A stretch of DNA of 64,000 bases from Clostridium carboxidivorans P7 (GCF_001038625.1 NZ_CP011803.1:2418001-2482000); one strand, 5' to 3'. Counted from the first letter of the stretch, positions 18,002-26,913 are shown. Numbers and translations: made by a program. Notes: generated by a model from the sequence alone, not told the origin.

Positions 18002-18451
18002 CTACTGAATAGCAATATATAAATAACAATGTGCCTTTCCATCTTTCGTATATTCACTAGGAACAGTACTCTCATAATCTTCAGTAAAAGCTCTCTTTAT
18101 ATTTCCCGATTTTTGTTCACGCCATACTTTTTCCCATGCCTTTTTTGTACATATACCTATTTCTCCATTTTCATCATATTTTTTATATAATCCTTTACTT
18201 ACTGCTGTTTCTATTTTTTGAAAAAAGTCAGCTGTTACAGCCATTATGGTAAGGTCATAATCTCCACTTTCATCACTAGAATAGTTACTATATTTTGAAA
18301 CTGGAGAAACGCCTTTTTGAAACATATGTTCACTATCAAAAAGAAGGGGCAGTTTTCCACTCATAATATCACCCCAAATTTCACTAATTATTTTTGTTCC
18401 TTCTTCAGAATTACTCGTTCTTATTGTTACTTCTTTCAATTTATAAGCCAT
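18002..18451 (-). CDS. GyrI-like / AraC effector-binding domain protein
   Basis: A 149-residue stand-alone small-molecule-binding domain of the SOUL/GyrI-like group: KIISEIWGDIMSG, SGDYDLTIMAV, and AWEKVWREQ with a C-terminal YLYIAI strand. Such domains bind hydrophobic or cationic compounds and often accompany drug-responsive regulators. It follows the DUF2889 gene by 46 bases and is likely co-transcribed under the PadR operator at 18971-18990. ATG behind AGAGGAG. Confidence 0.75.
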   Translation of the reverse strand: MAYKLKEVTIRTSNSEEGTKIISEIWGDIMSGKLPLLFDSEHMFQKGVSPVSKYSNYSSDESGDYDLTIMAVTADFFQKIETAVSKGLYKKYDENGEIGICTKKAWEKVWREQKSGNIKRAFTEDYESTVPSEYTKDGKAHCYLYIAIQ

Positions 18452-18497
18452 AGTTTTACTCCTCTTCTATATAAATAATTATTTAATACTTTAGTAT

Positions 18498-18953
18498 TTA
18501 GGCATTATTACTCATTATTGTGTGAGCTATACATGCTTTAGGAAGTTTTTCTTTGCAAAAATCCCACCATTGATTTTCTGTCATATTTCCTATTTTAATT
18601 TGATGCGGAAAATAATTAAAGATTACCCCAGGCACAGAAATTCCAAGAAGCATTCTAACATTGCCGCATCCCATTTCACTAGAAAACAATTCATCACATT
18701 TAGAGCGGAATTCTGAAATAACATCAATACCTATTAATTCTTTCATTTTATCTTTAATTAAAATGCAATCTTTAATTGGATAACGCAGCAATTCTACCCT
18801 GGCATCTAATATAATCATATCTGGTACAGATACATCTACTATTACTTGAATGTCATGTTGACGATCTGTTAAATGTGAGATAGTTCTCCAAATATTATCC
18901 TCCACTCCATAATAGTTAACTTCAAAATTTCTTGAATAAAGACTCTTTTCCAT
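18498..18953 (-). CDS. DUF2889 family protein
   Basis: A 151-residue protein starting SLYSRNFEVNYYG with a conserved pattern of an early DRQHDIQVIVDV strand, ARVELLRYPIKDC and a Cys-containing EMGCGNVR segment, as in DUF2889. Function is unknown. ATG behind ACGGAGG. First gene after the PadR-type operator and probably repressed by the PadR protein encoded just upstream. Confidence 0.7.
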   Translation of the reverse strand: MEKSLYSRNFEVNYYGVEDNIWRTISHLTDRQHDIQVIVDVSVPDMIILDARVELLRYPIKDCILIKDKMKELIGIDVISEFRSKCDELFSSEMGCGNVRMLLGISVPGVIFNYFPHQIKIGNMTENQWWDFCKEKLPKACIAHTIMSNNA

Positions 18954-18970
18954 AAATATACCTCCGTAAT

Positions 18971-18990
18971 TATACTCAGTACTGACTATA
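18971..18990. promoter_or_regulatory. Predicted PadR operator, copy 1
   Basis: TATACTCAGTACTGACTATA, containing the perfect palindrome TCAGTACTGA, 18 bases upstream of the DUF2889 gene. The same 20 bases occur at 19554-19573 before padR. Confidence 0.8.
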
Positions 18991-19010
18991 TTAACATTTT
19001 TTTGGAACTC

Positions 19011-19541
19011 TTAAGAGAGTTCCTTTAATGTTTCATTTATCCATTTTAATTCAGTTTCTAAATGATATATATGATGATTAAATATACTAATACAGTAACT
19101 TCTGTAATCAGGTAACAATTTACTTACTGTATTATCTTTAGTTCTAGCTAATTCTTTCAACTTATTTTCTATATACTCTTTTTGTCTATTTAAATTTTTA
19201 ATAACAGCATCCTTATCAGCAAAGTCAGAAAAATATAATACTCCATCGAAATCAAATTCTACACTATAATTTTCAGCTAAAATTTTATTAAGCAAAGAAT
19301 TAAAATAAGCAATTCCTGAATCGGTAATAGAATATACTGTTTTTTCAGGCCTATTGCCATCTTTTTCGATAACAGAATTTATATAGCCTTTTTCAGCCAG
19401 TTTATCTAAATGATAATAAATTGTAGGAAGTTTGATTTTAGCAAAGGCTGCTATGTTATCTGATACTATTTGTTTTATGCTATATCCATGTTGAGGGCCA
19501 TATCTCATAAGAAGCCCTAGAATATATAATTGTATTTTCAT
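19011..19541 (-). CDS. PadR family transcriptional regulator
   Basis: A 176-residue PadR protein: YILGLLMRYGPQHGYSIKQI, TIYYHLDKLAEKGYI and a VYSITDSG wing, followed by the long dimerisation helices typical of the Vir-type C-terminus (EYIENKLKEL). It represses its own and a neighbouring operon when effector is absent. The identical 20-base sequence in front of this gene and of the DUF2889 gene supports that circuit. ATG behind AAGGAG. Confidence 0.92.
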   Translation of the reverse strand: MKIQLYILGLLMRYGPQHGYSIKQIVSDNIAAFAKIKLPTIYYHLDKLAEKGYINSVIEKDGNRPEKTVYSITDSGIAYFNSLLNKILAENYSVEFDFDGVLYFSDFADKDAVIKNLNRQKEYIENKLKELARTKDNTVSKLLPDYRSYCISIFNHHIYHLETELKWINETLKELS

Positions 19542-19553
19542 TTGTAATCTCCT

Positions 19554-19573
19554 TATACTCAGTACTGACTATA
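19554..19573. promoter_or_regulatory. Predicted PadR operator, copy 2
   Basis: Identical 20-base copy of 18971-18990 located 12 bases upstream of the padR start codon, where bound protein would block initiation. Confidence 0.8.
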
Positions 19574-19654
19574 AGTATATCATATTTTTTGGTACTGTCA
19601 ACAATATATACAAATTGTTTTATTGATAGAATTAAAACTTTTGCATATAGCGAA

Positions 19655-19720
19655 ATGAGCTGTATCCTATAAGACAGATTCCGAAAAATTACTGTCTTAC
19701 AAGGATACAGCTCATTATTT
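19655..19720. terminator. Long hairpin between padR promoter and DUF1540 gene
   Basis: ATGAGCTGTATCCT (19655-19668) pairs with AGGATACAGCTCAT (19702-19715), with an inner stem AAGACAG/CTGTCTT. TATTTT follows on the plus strand. A related hairpin with CTGTATCCTG is at 28725-28784. Confidence 0.75.
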
Positions 19721-19730
19721 TAGAATATTT

Positions 19731-19889
19731 TTATTGTGCTTCAAAACTTCCACAGTCAGTACATTGTTTTGTTTTAGCCTGTGCTTCATGCTTTGTAACT
19801 TGAATTTTCTCTAATGAGCAATAATTTTCATCCTTCGCATGAAATCTACATTCAGTTACTGAACATCCTATATTATTATTAGCTTTCAT
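19731..19889 (-). CDS. DUF1540 domain protein (52 aa)
   Basis: Read directly from the minus strand behind a GGAGGTATTATTT site. Cysteine pattern: GCSVTECRFHA, NYCSLEKIQVTKHEA and CTDCGSF, fitting DUF1540. Function unknown. A degenerate copy of its 3' half lies at 28799-28836 beside a similar hairpin, so this hairpin-plus-gene unit has been duplicated once. Confidence 0.88.
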   Translation of the reverse strand: MKANNNIGCSVTECRFHAKDENYCSLEKIQVTKHEAQAKTKQCTDCGSFEAQ

Positions 19890-20008
19890 AAATAATACCT
19901 CCATGTCTTTTTATTTGTAAATCAAAACTAACATTAATATTTTTGCCTTTATATTTTTGTATATCCGTGGAAATTTATTCCTTAATAAATCTATAGGACA
20001 TCATTAAC

Positions 20009-20716
20009 TTACTTATTGTTATCTTTTAAAATATTCTTATCAGGTGAAGCTATATTACAGGCCTGACCTTGATAGGAAAGTTTTACACCGAATATATATA
20101 TTAGTATTCCAAGTACTAATATATATAGAATTACATACATAGTGCTAAGTAGTACTGAAGGAACAGAATTATAAATAGTAAGTGTTCCAAAGAATATAAA
20201 TATAATTCCTGCCACCCATTTTATATATGCTTCAGGAATATGCTTACACATCCATGCACCACCTATTATGCCTATACCATCAGCAATTAACATACCTACA
20301 GTTGTTCCCATTAAAATAAACGCTGGATGATGACTATTTGCTGATATTGCTATTGTCATAAGCTGGGTCTTGTCACCCATTTCTGCCAAGAAAAAGGCAA
20401 TTGCTACTGTAACAATTGGCCCAAATTTAGTTTTCTTTTCATCTTCATCATCAAGTTTATCCCCTCTTAAAGTCCAAAGTCCAAAGATTAGAAAGGATAT
20501 TGCTGCAACAATTTTTATTGTACTCATTGGTATAAGTGAACTTAAATAATTTCCTACTGCTACAGCAAGAGCATGATTAAAAATAGTAGCTACAAGTACT
20601 CCAATCATTACTTCTTTTACCTTATACTTACTTGCCATGGCCATTGCAAGCAATTGTGTTTTATCTCCCATTTCTGCTACAACTACAAGTAATGCCGCTT
20701 TAACAAACTCTGTCAT
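20009..20716 (-). CDS. GDT1/TMEM165 (UPF0016) family manganese exporter
   Basis: A six- or seven-helix membrane protein made of two repeats, each with the family signature E-M-G-D-K-T-Q-L (residues about 15-22 and 111-118). Members exchange Mn2+ or Ca2+ for protons. Manganese is favoured here because the gene is preceded by a yybP-ykoY riboswitch, which senses Mn2+. It would expel excess manganese. The 235-residue length is normal and the gene is monocistronic. Confidence 0.9.
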   Translation of the reverse strand: MTEFVKAALLVVVAEMGDKTQLLAMAMASKYKVKEVMIGVLVATIFNHALAVAVGNYLSSLIPMSTIKIVAAISFLIFGLWTLRGDKLDDEDEKKTKFGPIVTVAIAFFLAEMGDKTQLMTIAISANSHHPAFILMGTTVGMLIADGIGIIGGAWMCKHIPEAYIKWVAGIIFIFFGTLTIYNSVPSVLLSTMYVILYILVLGILIYIFGVKLSYQGQACNIASPDKNILKDNNK

Positions 20717-20759
20717 TTAGTAACCTCCTTAATAAAATTAACAAATATATATAAATAAA

Positions 20760-20957
20760 AAAGACCCTTAGCACAATGAAATTTTATCTTAAATTTAACT
20801 CTTTTTTAGCATAGATTATTATGCTAAAGAAAATTTAAATATAATAAAATCATTGTGTTAAAAGTCTCACTTGACTAAAATAAGCCACGATAAAGCCAGA
20901 CCAAAAGGTCAGTATGTTGACTTCATCACCAATACAGGCAGTTACTCCCTCTTAACA
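20760..20957 (-). promoter_or_regulatory. yybP-ykoY manganese riboswitch with terminator
   Basis: On the minus strand the aptamer starts with GAGGGAGTAACTGCC (about 20955-20941) and ends with AAGTGAGACTTTTA (about 20873-20860), the conserved ends of the yybP-ykoY class. Between them lie GGTGATGAAGTCAACATACTG and a TCGTGGC loop. The region 20868-20760 can form a long AT-rich hairpin ending in a T-run (AACACAATGA...TTCATTGTG...GGGTCTTTTTT), the expression platform. Manganese binding should prevent termination and switch on the exporter. Confidence 0.85.
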
Positions 20958-21038
20958 TAAGAATTTATGTATTTATTAGTATAAATATTATCATAAAATT
21001 TATTCAAATACAATAAAATATAATTTTTTCATTTTTCT

Positions 21039-22427
21039 TTAACTCTGGGGTATCATTATCACAAATTCGCTTCCCTCATTTATCTTACTTTCTACAACTA
21101 TACTTCCATTATGCGCCTCTATGATTGATTTTGTTATTGTAAGACCTATTCCCGCTCCACCAGTCAGCTTATTTCTTGACTCATCTGCTCTATAAAATCT
21201 TTCAAATATATATTGTAAATCCACTTCAGAAATTCCTATACCTGTATCTCTTACACTCAACTTAACAAAGTGACTGTCTTCTAACAAATTGACTTCAACT
21301 TTACCATCCTTTTCAGTATATTTTAGAGCATTAGATATTAAATTTACTATTACTTGGATGATTTTGTCCTTATCTGCATAAATACTAATATCTTCAGCAT
21401 TTAAGATTAATTGTACTCCTTTGTCTAAAAATTGTTTCTCAAAATTTACTGCTATATTGTTAATGACTTCTCTCATATTAAATTTAGTTTTATTTAATAT
21501 AAGATTTTCTCCTTCATACTCAGCAAGTTTTTCTAAATCACCAACAAGTCTTTTTAATCTAAGTATTTCCTCGTGGCAGCTAGTTAGTCTCTCCGTAGTT
21601 GGTTCCCATACTCTGTCTATCAATGCTTCCATATGACTTTGAAGTGTTGATAGAGGTGTTCTCAATTCGTGAGAAATATCTCTAGTTAATCTTTGCCTTA
21701 ACTTCTCTTGCTCACAAAGAGATGTTCCAAGGTTGTTGATTGTTGTTGCCAGCTTATCTATTTCCTCTATGTCAGACTCTATTTGAATCTTCTCACTATA
21801 ATTGCCTTTGGAAATCATTTCTGCAGTATCTATAACATTCATTATAGGATTGCTAAGTCTTTTAGCCATTAAAAGCCCCAGCACTAAAGCAATACATAAG
21901 GATACTATTCCAACACATATAAGTATTTTATTTAATGCATTTATATATAATATATCATTGTCATTATAATAAAATGGTCCATAGTATCCAATTTCTACAG
22001 TTCCTACCTTATTTGAATTATTTACTATAGGATACTCGTCTTTAGTATAAACTCCTTTCCATTTTGGAAAATGTGTCTCCATATTAACTATTAAACGGTT
22101 TTTCACGGCATTACATTTGCTATTATTATAAGCTTCTGCATCCCATACTGTCTTACCAGATACATCTTTAATACTGATAAATAATCCATTTTCAATTGCA
22201 TCTACACCAAGATTTTTAATTTCATCATTATTCCACTTTCCATCACCTAGATAGTACTTACTTACAGCTGAAACTATAGCCTTATTTTTTGTTTCATGGT
22301 CCTGAACAATATAGTCTTTAAACAATTCTTTTAAGAAGAAATTTGAAAGAAGACTAATAAGCAGTACACAAATTATTGTAACTAATATATAGGAAAGTGA
22401 CATCTTTTTTCTAAGACTTTTTTTCAT
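21039..22427 (-). CDS. Sensor histidine kinase
   Basis: A 462-residue membrane kinase: helix 1 at about residues 9-30, an extracellular sensor domain of about 120 residues, helix 2 near 165-187, a HAMP region, HisKA with DISHELRTPLSTL (phospho-His) and a HATPase with N (NLISNALKYT), G1 (DTGIGIS) and G2 (GGAGIGLTI) boxes. The ATG at 22427 is preceded by GGAGGAGAG. It follows the response regulator gene immediately and phosphorylates that partner. The sensed signal is unknown; the FMN/4Fe-4S operon upstream suggests redox or iron status. Confidence 0.93.
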   Translation of the reverse strand: MKKSLRKKMSLSYILVTIICVLLISLLSNFFLKELFKDYIVQDHETKNKAIVSAVSKYYLGDGKWNNDEIKNLGVDAIENGLFISIKDVSGKTVWDAEAYNNSKCNAVKNRLIVNMETHFPKWKGVYTKDEYPIVNNSNKVGTVEIGYYGPFYYNDNDILYINALNKILICVGIVSLCIALVLGLLMAKRLSNPIMNVIDTAEMISKGNYSEKIQIESDIEEIDKLATTINNLGTSLCEQEKLRQRLTRDISHELRTPLSTLQSHMEALIDRVWEPTTERLTSCHEEILRLKRLVGDLEKLAEYEGENLILNKTKFNMREVINNIAVNFEKQFLDKGVQLILNAEDISIYADKDKIIQVIVNLISNALKYTEKDGKVEVNLLEDSHFVKLSVRDTGIGISEVDLQYIFERFYRADESRNKLTGGAGIGLTITKSIIEAHNGSIVVESKINEGSEFVIMIPQS

Positions 22428-22428
22428 A

Positions 22429-23127
22429 TTACTCTCCTCCAAGCCTATATCCTGTGCCATGTACAGTGATTATATATTCAGGTTCCTTAGGATTTGTTTC
22501 TAACTTTTGTCTTAGATTTTTAACATGGGTATCAATAACTCTATCATACCCATCATAGTCTTCTCCAAGAACTGCATTTATCAGCTCCTCCCTGGTAAAG
22601 GTCTTTTGAGGATACTTTAAAAGTGCCATTAAAACTTTGTATTCTGTTATTGTTAAGTTTATGTTTTCTCCTTTTTTCCTTACTTCTCTTTTAAGAACGT
22701 CCACTACTAAATCCCCATTATTTAATGACACTATATCAGAAAGTGGTACAGCCTCTTCGCTTACTCTTCTAAGTAAAGCAAATATCCTCGCCATAAGCTC
22801 TCTTGGACTAAAGGGTTTAGTAACATAATCATCTGCTCCTATGTGTAATCCAGATATTACACTTTTCTCATCAATTTTAGCAGTAAGCATTATTATTGGA
22901 ACTCTAGATTTTTTTCTTATAGCTTTACATATTTCTTCTCCAGTCATATCCGGAAGCATGAGGTCCAATATTATTAGATCTGGATTGACTCTTTCAAAAG
23001 TTTCCAAAGCATTTTTTCCTTCGAAAGCCTCAAATACCTCTGCTCCATCTCTTTCTAAATATGATCTTATAACATCAACTATCTTATTCTCATCATCTAT
23101 TACAAGGACCCTTTTGTTATCTAGCAT
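22429..23127 (-). CDS. OmpR/PhoB family response regulator
   Basis: A 232-residue regulator: receiver domain with acidic pocket (VLVIDDE), phospho-acceptor in LIILDLMLPD, T/S in MLTAK and the KPFSPREL switch Lys. A winged-helix DNA-binding domain follows (LTITEYKVLMALLKY, YDRVIDTHVKNLRQKLE, VHGTGYRL). The ATG at 23127 follows AGGAGTGAA. Stop and kinase start are almost adjacent, typical of a coupled pair. A terminator at 23202-23233 separates it from the FMN-binding gene, so it may have its own promoter or depend on read-through. Confidence 0.95.
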   Translation of the reverse strand: MLDNKRVLVIDDENKIVDVIRSYLERDGAEVFEAFEGKNALETFERVNPDLIILDLMLPDMTGEEICKAIRKKSRVPIIMLTAKIDEKSVISGLHIGADDYVTKPFSPRELMARIFALLRRVSEEAVPLSDIVSLNNGDLVVDVLKREVRKKGENINLTITEYKVLMALLKYPQKTFTREELINAVLGEDYDGYDRVIDTHVKNLRQKLETNPKEPEYIITVHGTGYRLGGE

Positions 23128-23201
23128 TTTTTCACTCCTATCTACTGGCAATATAAATTTAAAATTAATTGTATCAGCTTTAAGCTAAAATATACTAAAA
23201 A

Positions 23202-23233
23202 GTTAGGAAGTTTAGTTACTAAACATTCCTAAC
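23202..23233 (-). terminator. Intrinsic terminator after the FMN/4Fe-4S gene
   Basis: GTTAGGAATGTTTAGT and ACTAAACTTCCTAAC on the minus strand pair with one mismatch and are followed by TTTTT. Confidence 0.8.
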
Positions 23234-23252
23234 CTAAATCAATATTATCTAA

Positions 23253-24719
23253 TTATTTCTGAGCCTTACTTAATGCATCATTTACAGCCATCATAATACC
23301 TTTACTTGTCAATGTAGCTCCAGTAACTGCATCTACACTAGTGGTTTGTGCTGCTATAATTTCCTTAGGGATTACATTAATAGGTTCTTTTCCCTTAGGT
23401 TCATTGGCAGATACTATTTCTACACTTGCAATTTTGCTATCTTTTACTGTAACCGAAACCTTTAAGTCAGGATTTTTTCCATGTCCAATCCCTGTATAAG
23501 TTCCATCTTTATATTTATTTTCCTTAGAACTACTATCTGTTGATACATTGCTAATTTTAGCTTGCTTTAATGCATCATTTACAGCTTCCATAATTCCTTT
23601 ACTTGTTAATGTAGCTCCTGTAACTGCGTCTACACTTGTTGATTGTGAACCTATAATTTCCTTTGGAACTACACTAAAAGCCTCTTTTCCTTTAGGTTCA
23701 TTGGCAGATACTATTTCTACACTTGCAATTTTGCCATCTTTTATTGTAACTGAAACCTTTAAATCAGGATTTTTCCCATGTCCAATCCCTGTATAAGTTC
23801 CATCTTTGTATTTATCTTCCTTAGAACTATTATTATCTGCTGAAATATTATTTGTACTTCCCACATGAGCTGCTGAATTATTCTTGCTCATAACACTGCC
23901 TAAAGAATTTAGTCCTGTAAAAGCAGCTATTGCTACTGCACTAGGAAACAATGGATTAACCCTCTCATTTAAAATACTTGCTTGTGGATTCTTTCTATGG
24001 CATACTTCTATGCACTTAAAACAATTTATGCATTCTCCACTACTTACTTTTTCCATTTTATAAAGCCCTATTCCCATAGAACAATTATTTGTACACAATC
24101 TACAATTTCCACACTCATCCGTAGGCTTACTTATTTTGAAAATTCTAAGCTTAGACAATACCGAAAATACTGCTCCAAGAGGGCACAAATATCTACAGAA
24201 AAATCTTTCAATAAAAATTGCTCCTATGGCTATAAAAGCCAATATTATAAAACCAGCAGTGTATTGAACCACAGCTCCTGAAATATTATCCATTCCCGCA
24301 AAAGCATTCCAAGGGCTATAACTATCAAAGTAGCTGCTACCACTTGTCCAAATAACAGCTGCAATAAATAATAATACTACATATTTTATATATTTTAATT
24401 TAGAATCAATTTCTTCATTTACTCTGAATTTTATTTTAAATAGCTTGTGCGATACTAGGTATATGAAATCATTAACAGCTCCAAAGGTACAAAACCATCC
24501 GCAAAAAAATCTACCTAAAATTATCGTTAAGGTCATAATTATTATTGCTCCAATTAAATGAGGCCAAGCTTCACCAATATTAAAGTTACCTTTAACAATC
24601 ATAGAATAAATTTCTTTCAATTGACTAAAAACTAAGGTAAATAACTCTGGTATAAAGATTAAAAATATAATTTGCGTAATATGTCTTATTATTTGCAGCT
24701 TAGGTATTTTTTTTATCAT
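23253..24719 (-). CDS. Membrane 4Fe-4S protein with two C-terminal FMN-binding domains (NosR/NapH-like)
   Basis: An electron-transfer protein of 488 residues. It has about five membrane helices with NapH-type FFCGWFC (72-78) and FFCRYLCPLG (173-182) motifs, then two cytoplasmic 4Fe-4S motifs (CGNCRLCTNNC about 203-213, CINCFKCIEVC about 230-240). Two tandem FMN-binding domains follow (about 303-385 and 402-488). Each has a flavinylation site DAVTGATLTS, the Thr that ApbE loads with FMN. The two domain copies are nearly identical at DNA level. It probably moves electrons across the membrane to an extracellular acceptor, perhaps ferric iron. The modifying enzyme ApbE is encoded just upstream. 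Confidence 0.9.
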   Translation of the reverse strand: MIKKIPKLQIIRHITQIIFLIFIPELFTLVFSQLKEIYSMIVKGNFNIGEAWPHLIGAIIIMTLTIILGRFFCGWFCTFGAVNDFIYLVSHKLFKIKFRVNEEIDSKLKYIKYVVLLFIAAVIWTSGSSYFDSYSPWNAFAGMDNISGAVVQYTAGFIILAFIAIGAIFIERFFCRYLCPLGAVFSVLSKLRIFKISKPTDECGNCRLCTNNCSMGIGLYKMEKVSSGECINCFKCIEVCHRKNPQASILNERVNPLFPSAVAIAAFTGLNSLGSVMSKNNSAAHVGSTNNISADNNSSKEDKYKDGTYTGIGHGKNPDLKVSVTIKDGKIASVEIVSANEPKGKEAFSVVPKEIIGSQSTSVDAVTGATLTSKGIMEAVNDALKQAKISNVSTDSSSKENKYKDGTYTGIGHGKNPDLKVSVTVKDSKIASVEIVSANEPKGKEPINVIPKEIIAAQTTSVDAVTGATLTSKGIMMAVNDALSKAQK

Positions 24720-24788
24720 TTTATTATTCCTCCAATATTCTTTATCAAAACTTAATACTTTAACTTGTAAAAATAGCTTTTTTTAGTT

Positions 24789-25793
24789 TTACTCTTTTCT
24801 ACATACAAAGTTCTCATCTACTAATTTGAACTTATTCTTAATACCTGAGGTGATATAAATTTCTCTATTCTCCGTTATAAAAATTGCATCTATGCCTTTT
24901 ATAGACTCTATTAACTTAATACTCTTATCAAGCCCCATAATATAAACACCTGTAGATAAACCATCTCCATCAATTGAGTAATCTGAAATAATAGTGGAAC
25001 TTATTATTTTGCTGTCAGAAGGATATCCTGTTTTGGGATCAATTATATGATGAAATCTTTTTTCATTACTGATAAAATATCTTTCATAATTTCCTGAAGT
25101 AACTACAGATTTATTTTTAACATTTATAAAACCAACAAACTCTCCTCTTTTACCAAAAGGATTTTGAATTCCAATATACCATTGTGTTCTATCTGGCTTT
25201 TTACCCAATGCATATATATTTCCTCCAAGGTTAATCAAAGCACTCTTAATATTATTCTTTATCAAAATATTCTTTACTTCATCTGCAGCATAGCCTTTAG
25301 CAATTCCACCTAAGTCAATATTTTGACCTTTGTTTCTTAACTTAATAGTTCTGTCTTTTTCATTTAGAATTATATCTTTATAATTAACAAGTTTTAGCTT
25401 TGAACCAATTTCGTTATCACCAGGAACCTTAACTTTATCCGTTCCAATACCCCATAATTCCACCACAGGTCTAATAGTTGGATCAAATCCTCCCTCTGAT
25501 AATTCACTATATTTCACAGCTTCTTTTACAACAAAATAAGTATCTTTACTAACTTCTACATTAGAAATTCCAGCATTTTCATTTATCATGGAAATCTCAC
25601 TATACTCTTTAAATACAGACATTTTATTATCTATATCATTCAGCCTATTTACAGCTTCCTCTACAGCTATTTTCCCATTGCTTCCATAGACTTTTAGTTG
25701 TACCACAGTGCCAAGCACATAAAATTCTCTTACAGTAAGAACTTTTTTATTTCTTGCTCTAAAAAAAGGTATAAAAAATTCTCTTTTACACAT
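24789..25793 (-). CDS. apbE: FAD:protein FMN transferase
   Basis: Transfers FMN from FAD onto Thr of exported flavoproteins. Visible motifs: YVLGTVVQLKVYG, the flavin/metal site NIDLGGIAKGYAADEV, INLGGNIYALGKKP and HHIIDPKTGYPSDS near the C-terminus. Length of 334 residues is normal; no classic lipobox is seen at the N-terminus, only a short basic-hydrophobic stretch. The ATG at 25793 lies behind AGGAGGTGAT; an upstream in-frame GTG falls inside that site. It lies directly before the double FMN-binding protein, its evident substrate. Confidence 0.93.
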   Translation of the reverse strand: MCKREFFIPFFRARNKKVLTVREFYVLGTVVQLKVYGSNGKIAVEEAVNRLNDIDNKMSVFKEYSEISMINENAGISNVEVSKDTYFVVKEAVKYSELSEGGFDPTIRPVVELWGIGTDKVKVPGDNEIGSKLKLVNYKDIILNEKDRTIKLRNKGQNIDLGGIAKGYAADEVKNILIKNNIKSALINLGGNIYALGKKPDRTQWYIGIQNPFGKRGEFVGFINVKNKSVVTSGNYERYFISNEKRFHHIIDPKTGYPSDSKIISSTIISDYSIDGDGLSTGVYIMGLDKSIKLIESIKGIDAIFITENREIYITSGIKNKFKLVDENFVCRKE

Positions 25794-26043
25794 AAACTCT
25801 ATCACCTCCTAAATGGCATATCTGTCTATAATCTCCCTACATTCCGGGATTTATTTTAACATTTATTTGTGTGGATTTTATGTGAATAGAACAATAAATT
25901 TTTGATTAAAAACAGATGAAATATCAAAATATACCATACTTAAATTAATCTATATATACTTTTAATCACGTTTTTCCAAATGTAACATTATTCCTAAGAT
26001 ACTCATATACTATTTATGTATAAATTAATCTGGAGGAATTTAA

Positions 26044-26325
26044 ATGCCAGAACATTCCCACAGCTATTCAGGTAGAACAACATATAGTCAAGGTCACGTT
26101 CATCACTATGGTGAAATTACTGATATGGCACCAAGTGGAGTGCCTCATAACCATTTCATGCAAGGTAGTACAACTTTTAATCATGGCCATTATCATAACT
26201 ATGTAACTAGAACAGGTCCAGCAACTTATCTTCCTGACGGACGTCATTATCACTATTTTCAAACTATGTTAAGGCGCGCAGATGGTCATATACATTATAT
26301 AAGTGGATATACAAGCGCTGATTAA
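26044..26325 (+). CDS. YmaF family His-rich protein
   Basis: A 93-residue protein with repeated H-x-H motifs (HSHSYSG, QGHVHHYG, HNHFMQG, HGHYHNY, RHYHYF, GHIHYISGY), the pattern of the YmaF family. The role is unknown; the histidines could bind metal ions. ATG behind CTGGAGG and its own terminator. It sits among iron and redox genes. Confidence 0.85.
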   Translation: MPEHSHSYSGRTTYSQGHVHHYGEITDMAPSGVPHNHFMQGSTTFNHGHYHNYVTRTGPATYLPDGRHYHYFQTMLRRADGHIHYISGYTSAD

Positions 26326-26345
26326 TTTAAATGGAATAAAAAAAT

Positions 26346-26385
26346 TAGCTATATATCCCATGCATCAGGATATATAGCTATTTTT
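26346..26385 (+). terminator. Intrinsic terminator after ymaF-like gene
   Basis: TAGCTATATATCC (26346-26358) pairs with GGATATATAGCTA (26368-26380), then TTTTT. Confidence 0.9.
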
Positions 26386-26446
26386 CTAGAATTGTAACTT
26401 TTGTAATTGCTCTAATTGCTTATCTAAGTTATGGATTTTAGTATTT
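26386..26446 (-). pseudogene. C-terminal remnant of the repeat lipoprotein
   Basis: The minus frame reads HNLDKQLEQLQKLQF and a stop, matching the end of the lipoprotein at 28837-29856 (DNLDKQLEELQKSQF). Nothing upstream remains; the ferredoxin gene begins its stop two bases away. Confidence 0.75.
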
Positions 26447-26447
26447 A

Positions 26448-26846
26448 TTATTTTTTCAATAAGTAATCAACTAACGCCCTATTTCCTTCTACACATCCGC
26501 CGCATCCTGTACCAACTTTAGTAGCAGCCTGCACATCCTCAAAAGACTTAGCACCATTTTTAACAGCAGCCACTATGTCCCCTGCTGTAACCTTGAAACA
26601 ACCACATACTATTTGATTTTCATCTATTTTTTTTCTAATTATTAATTTATTTACTAAATCCTTATTACCTTCCACACAGCAGCCACATCCAGTGCCAACT
26701 TTTGTAACAGCTTGTACTTCTTCAAAGGATTTAGCACCATCTTTTATAGCATTTTTTATATCCTTCTCAGTAACATTATGGCATCCACATACTACTTTAT
26801 CTTCTTCTTTAGGTTTTATAAATTTTGAAATTATTGATTTAAACAT
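26448..26846 (-). CDS. Tandem BFD-like [2Fe-2S] protein
   Basis: Two copies of the bacterioferritin-associated ferredoxin/NifU-middle domain in 132 residues, at about 18-70 and 83-132. Each has CGC(H/F) near the start and GTGCG(C/G)C later, giving the CXC and CXXC ligands of one 2Fe-2S cluster. The copies are about 70% identical by eye. Such domains pass electrons or sense redox state. It lies behind the DUF1858 gene and probably in its transcript under MarR control. Confidence 0.9.
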   Translation of the reverse strand: MFKSIISKFIKPKEEDKVVCGCHNVTEKDIKNAIKDGAKSFEEVQAVTKVGTGCGCCVEGNKDLVNKLIIRKKIDENQIVCGCFKVTAGDIVAAVKNGAKSFEDVQAATKVGTGCGGCVEGNRALVDYLLKK

Positions 26847-26913
26847 CCTTTTAATCTCCTTCGTATATCAAAAATATTTATCATTTGTTTGATTGTATTA
26901 TATATTTTTTCTC

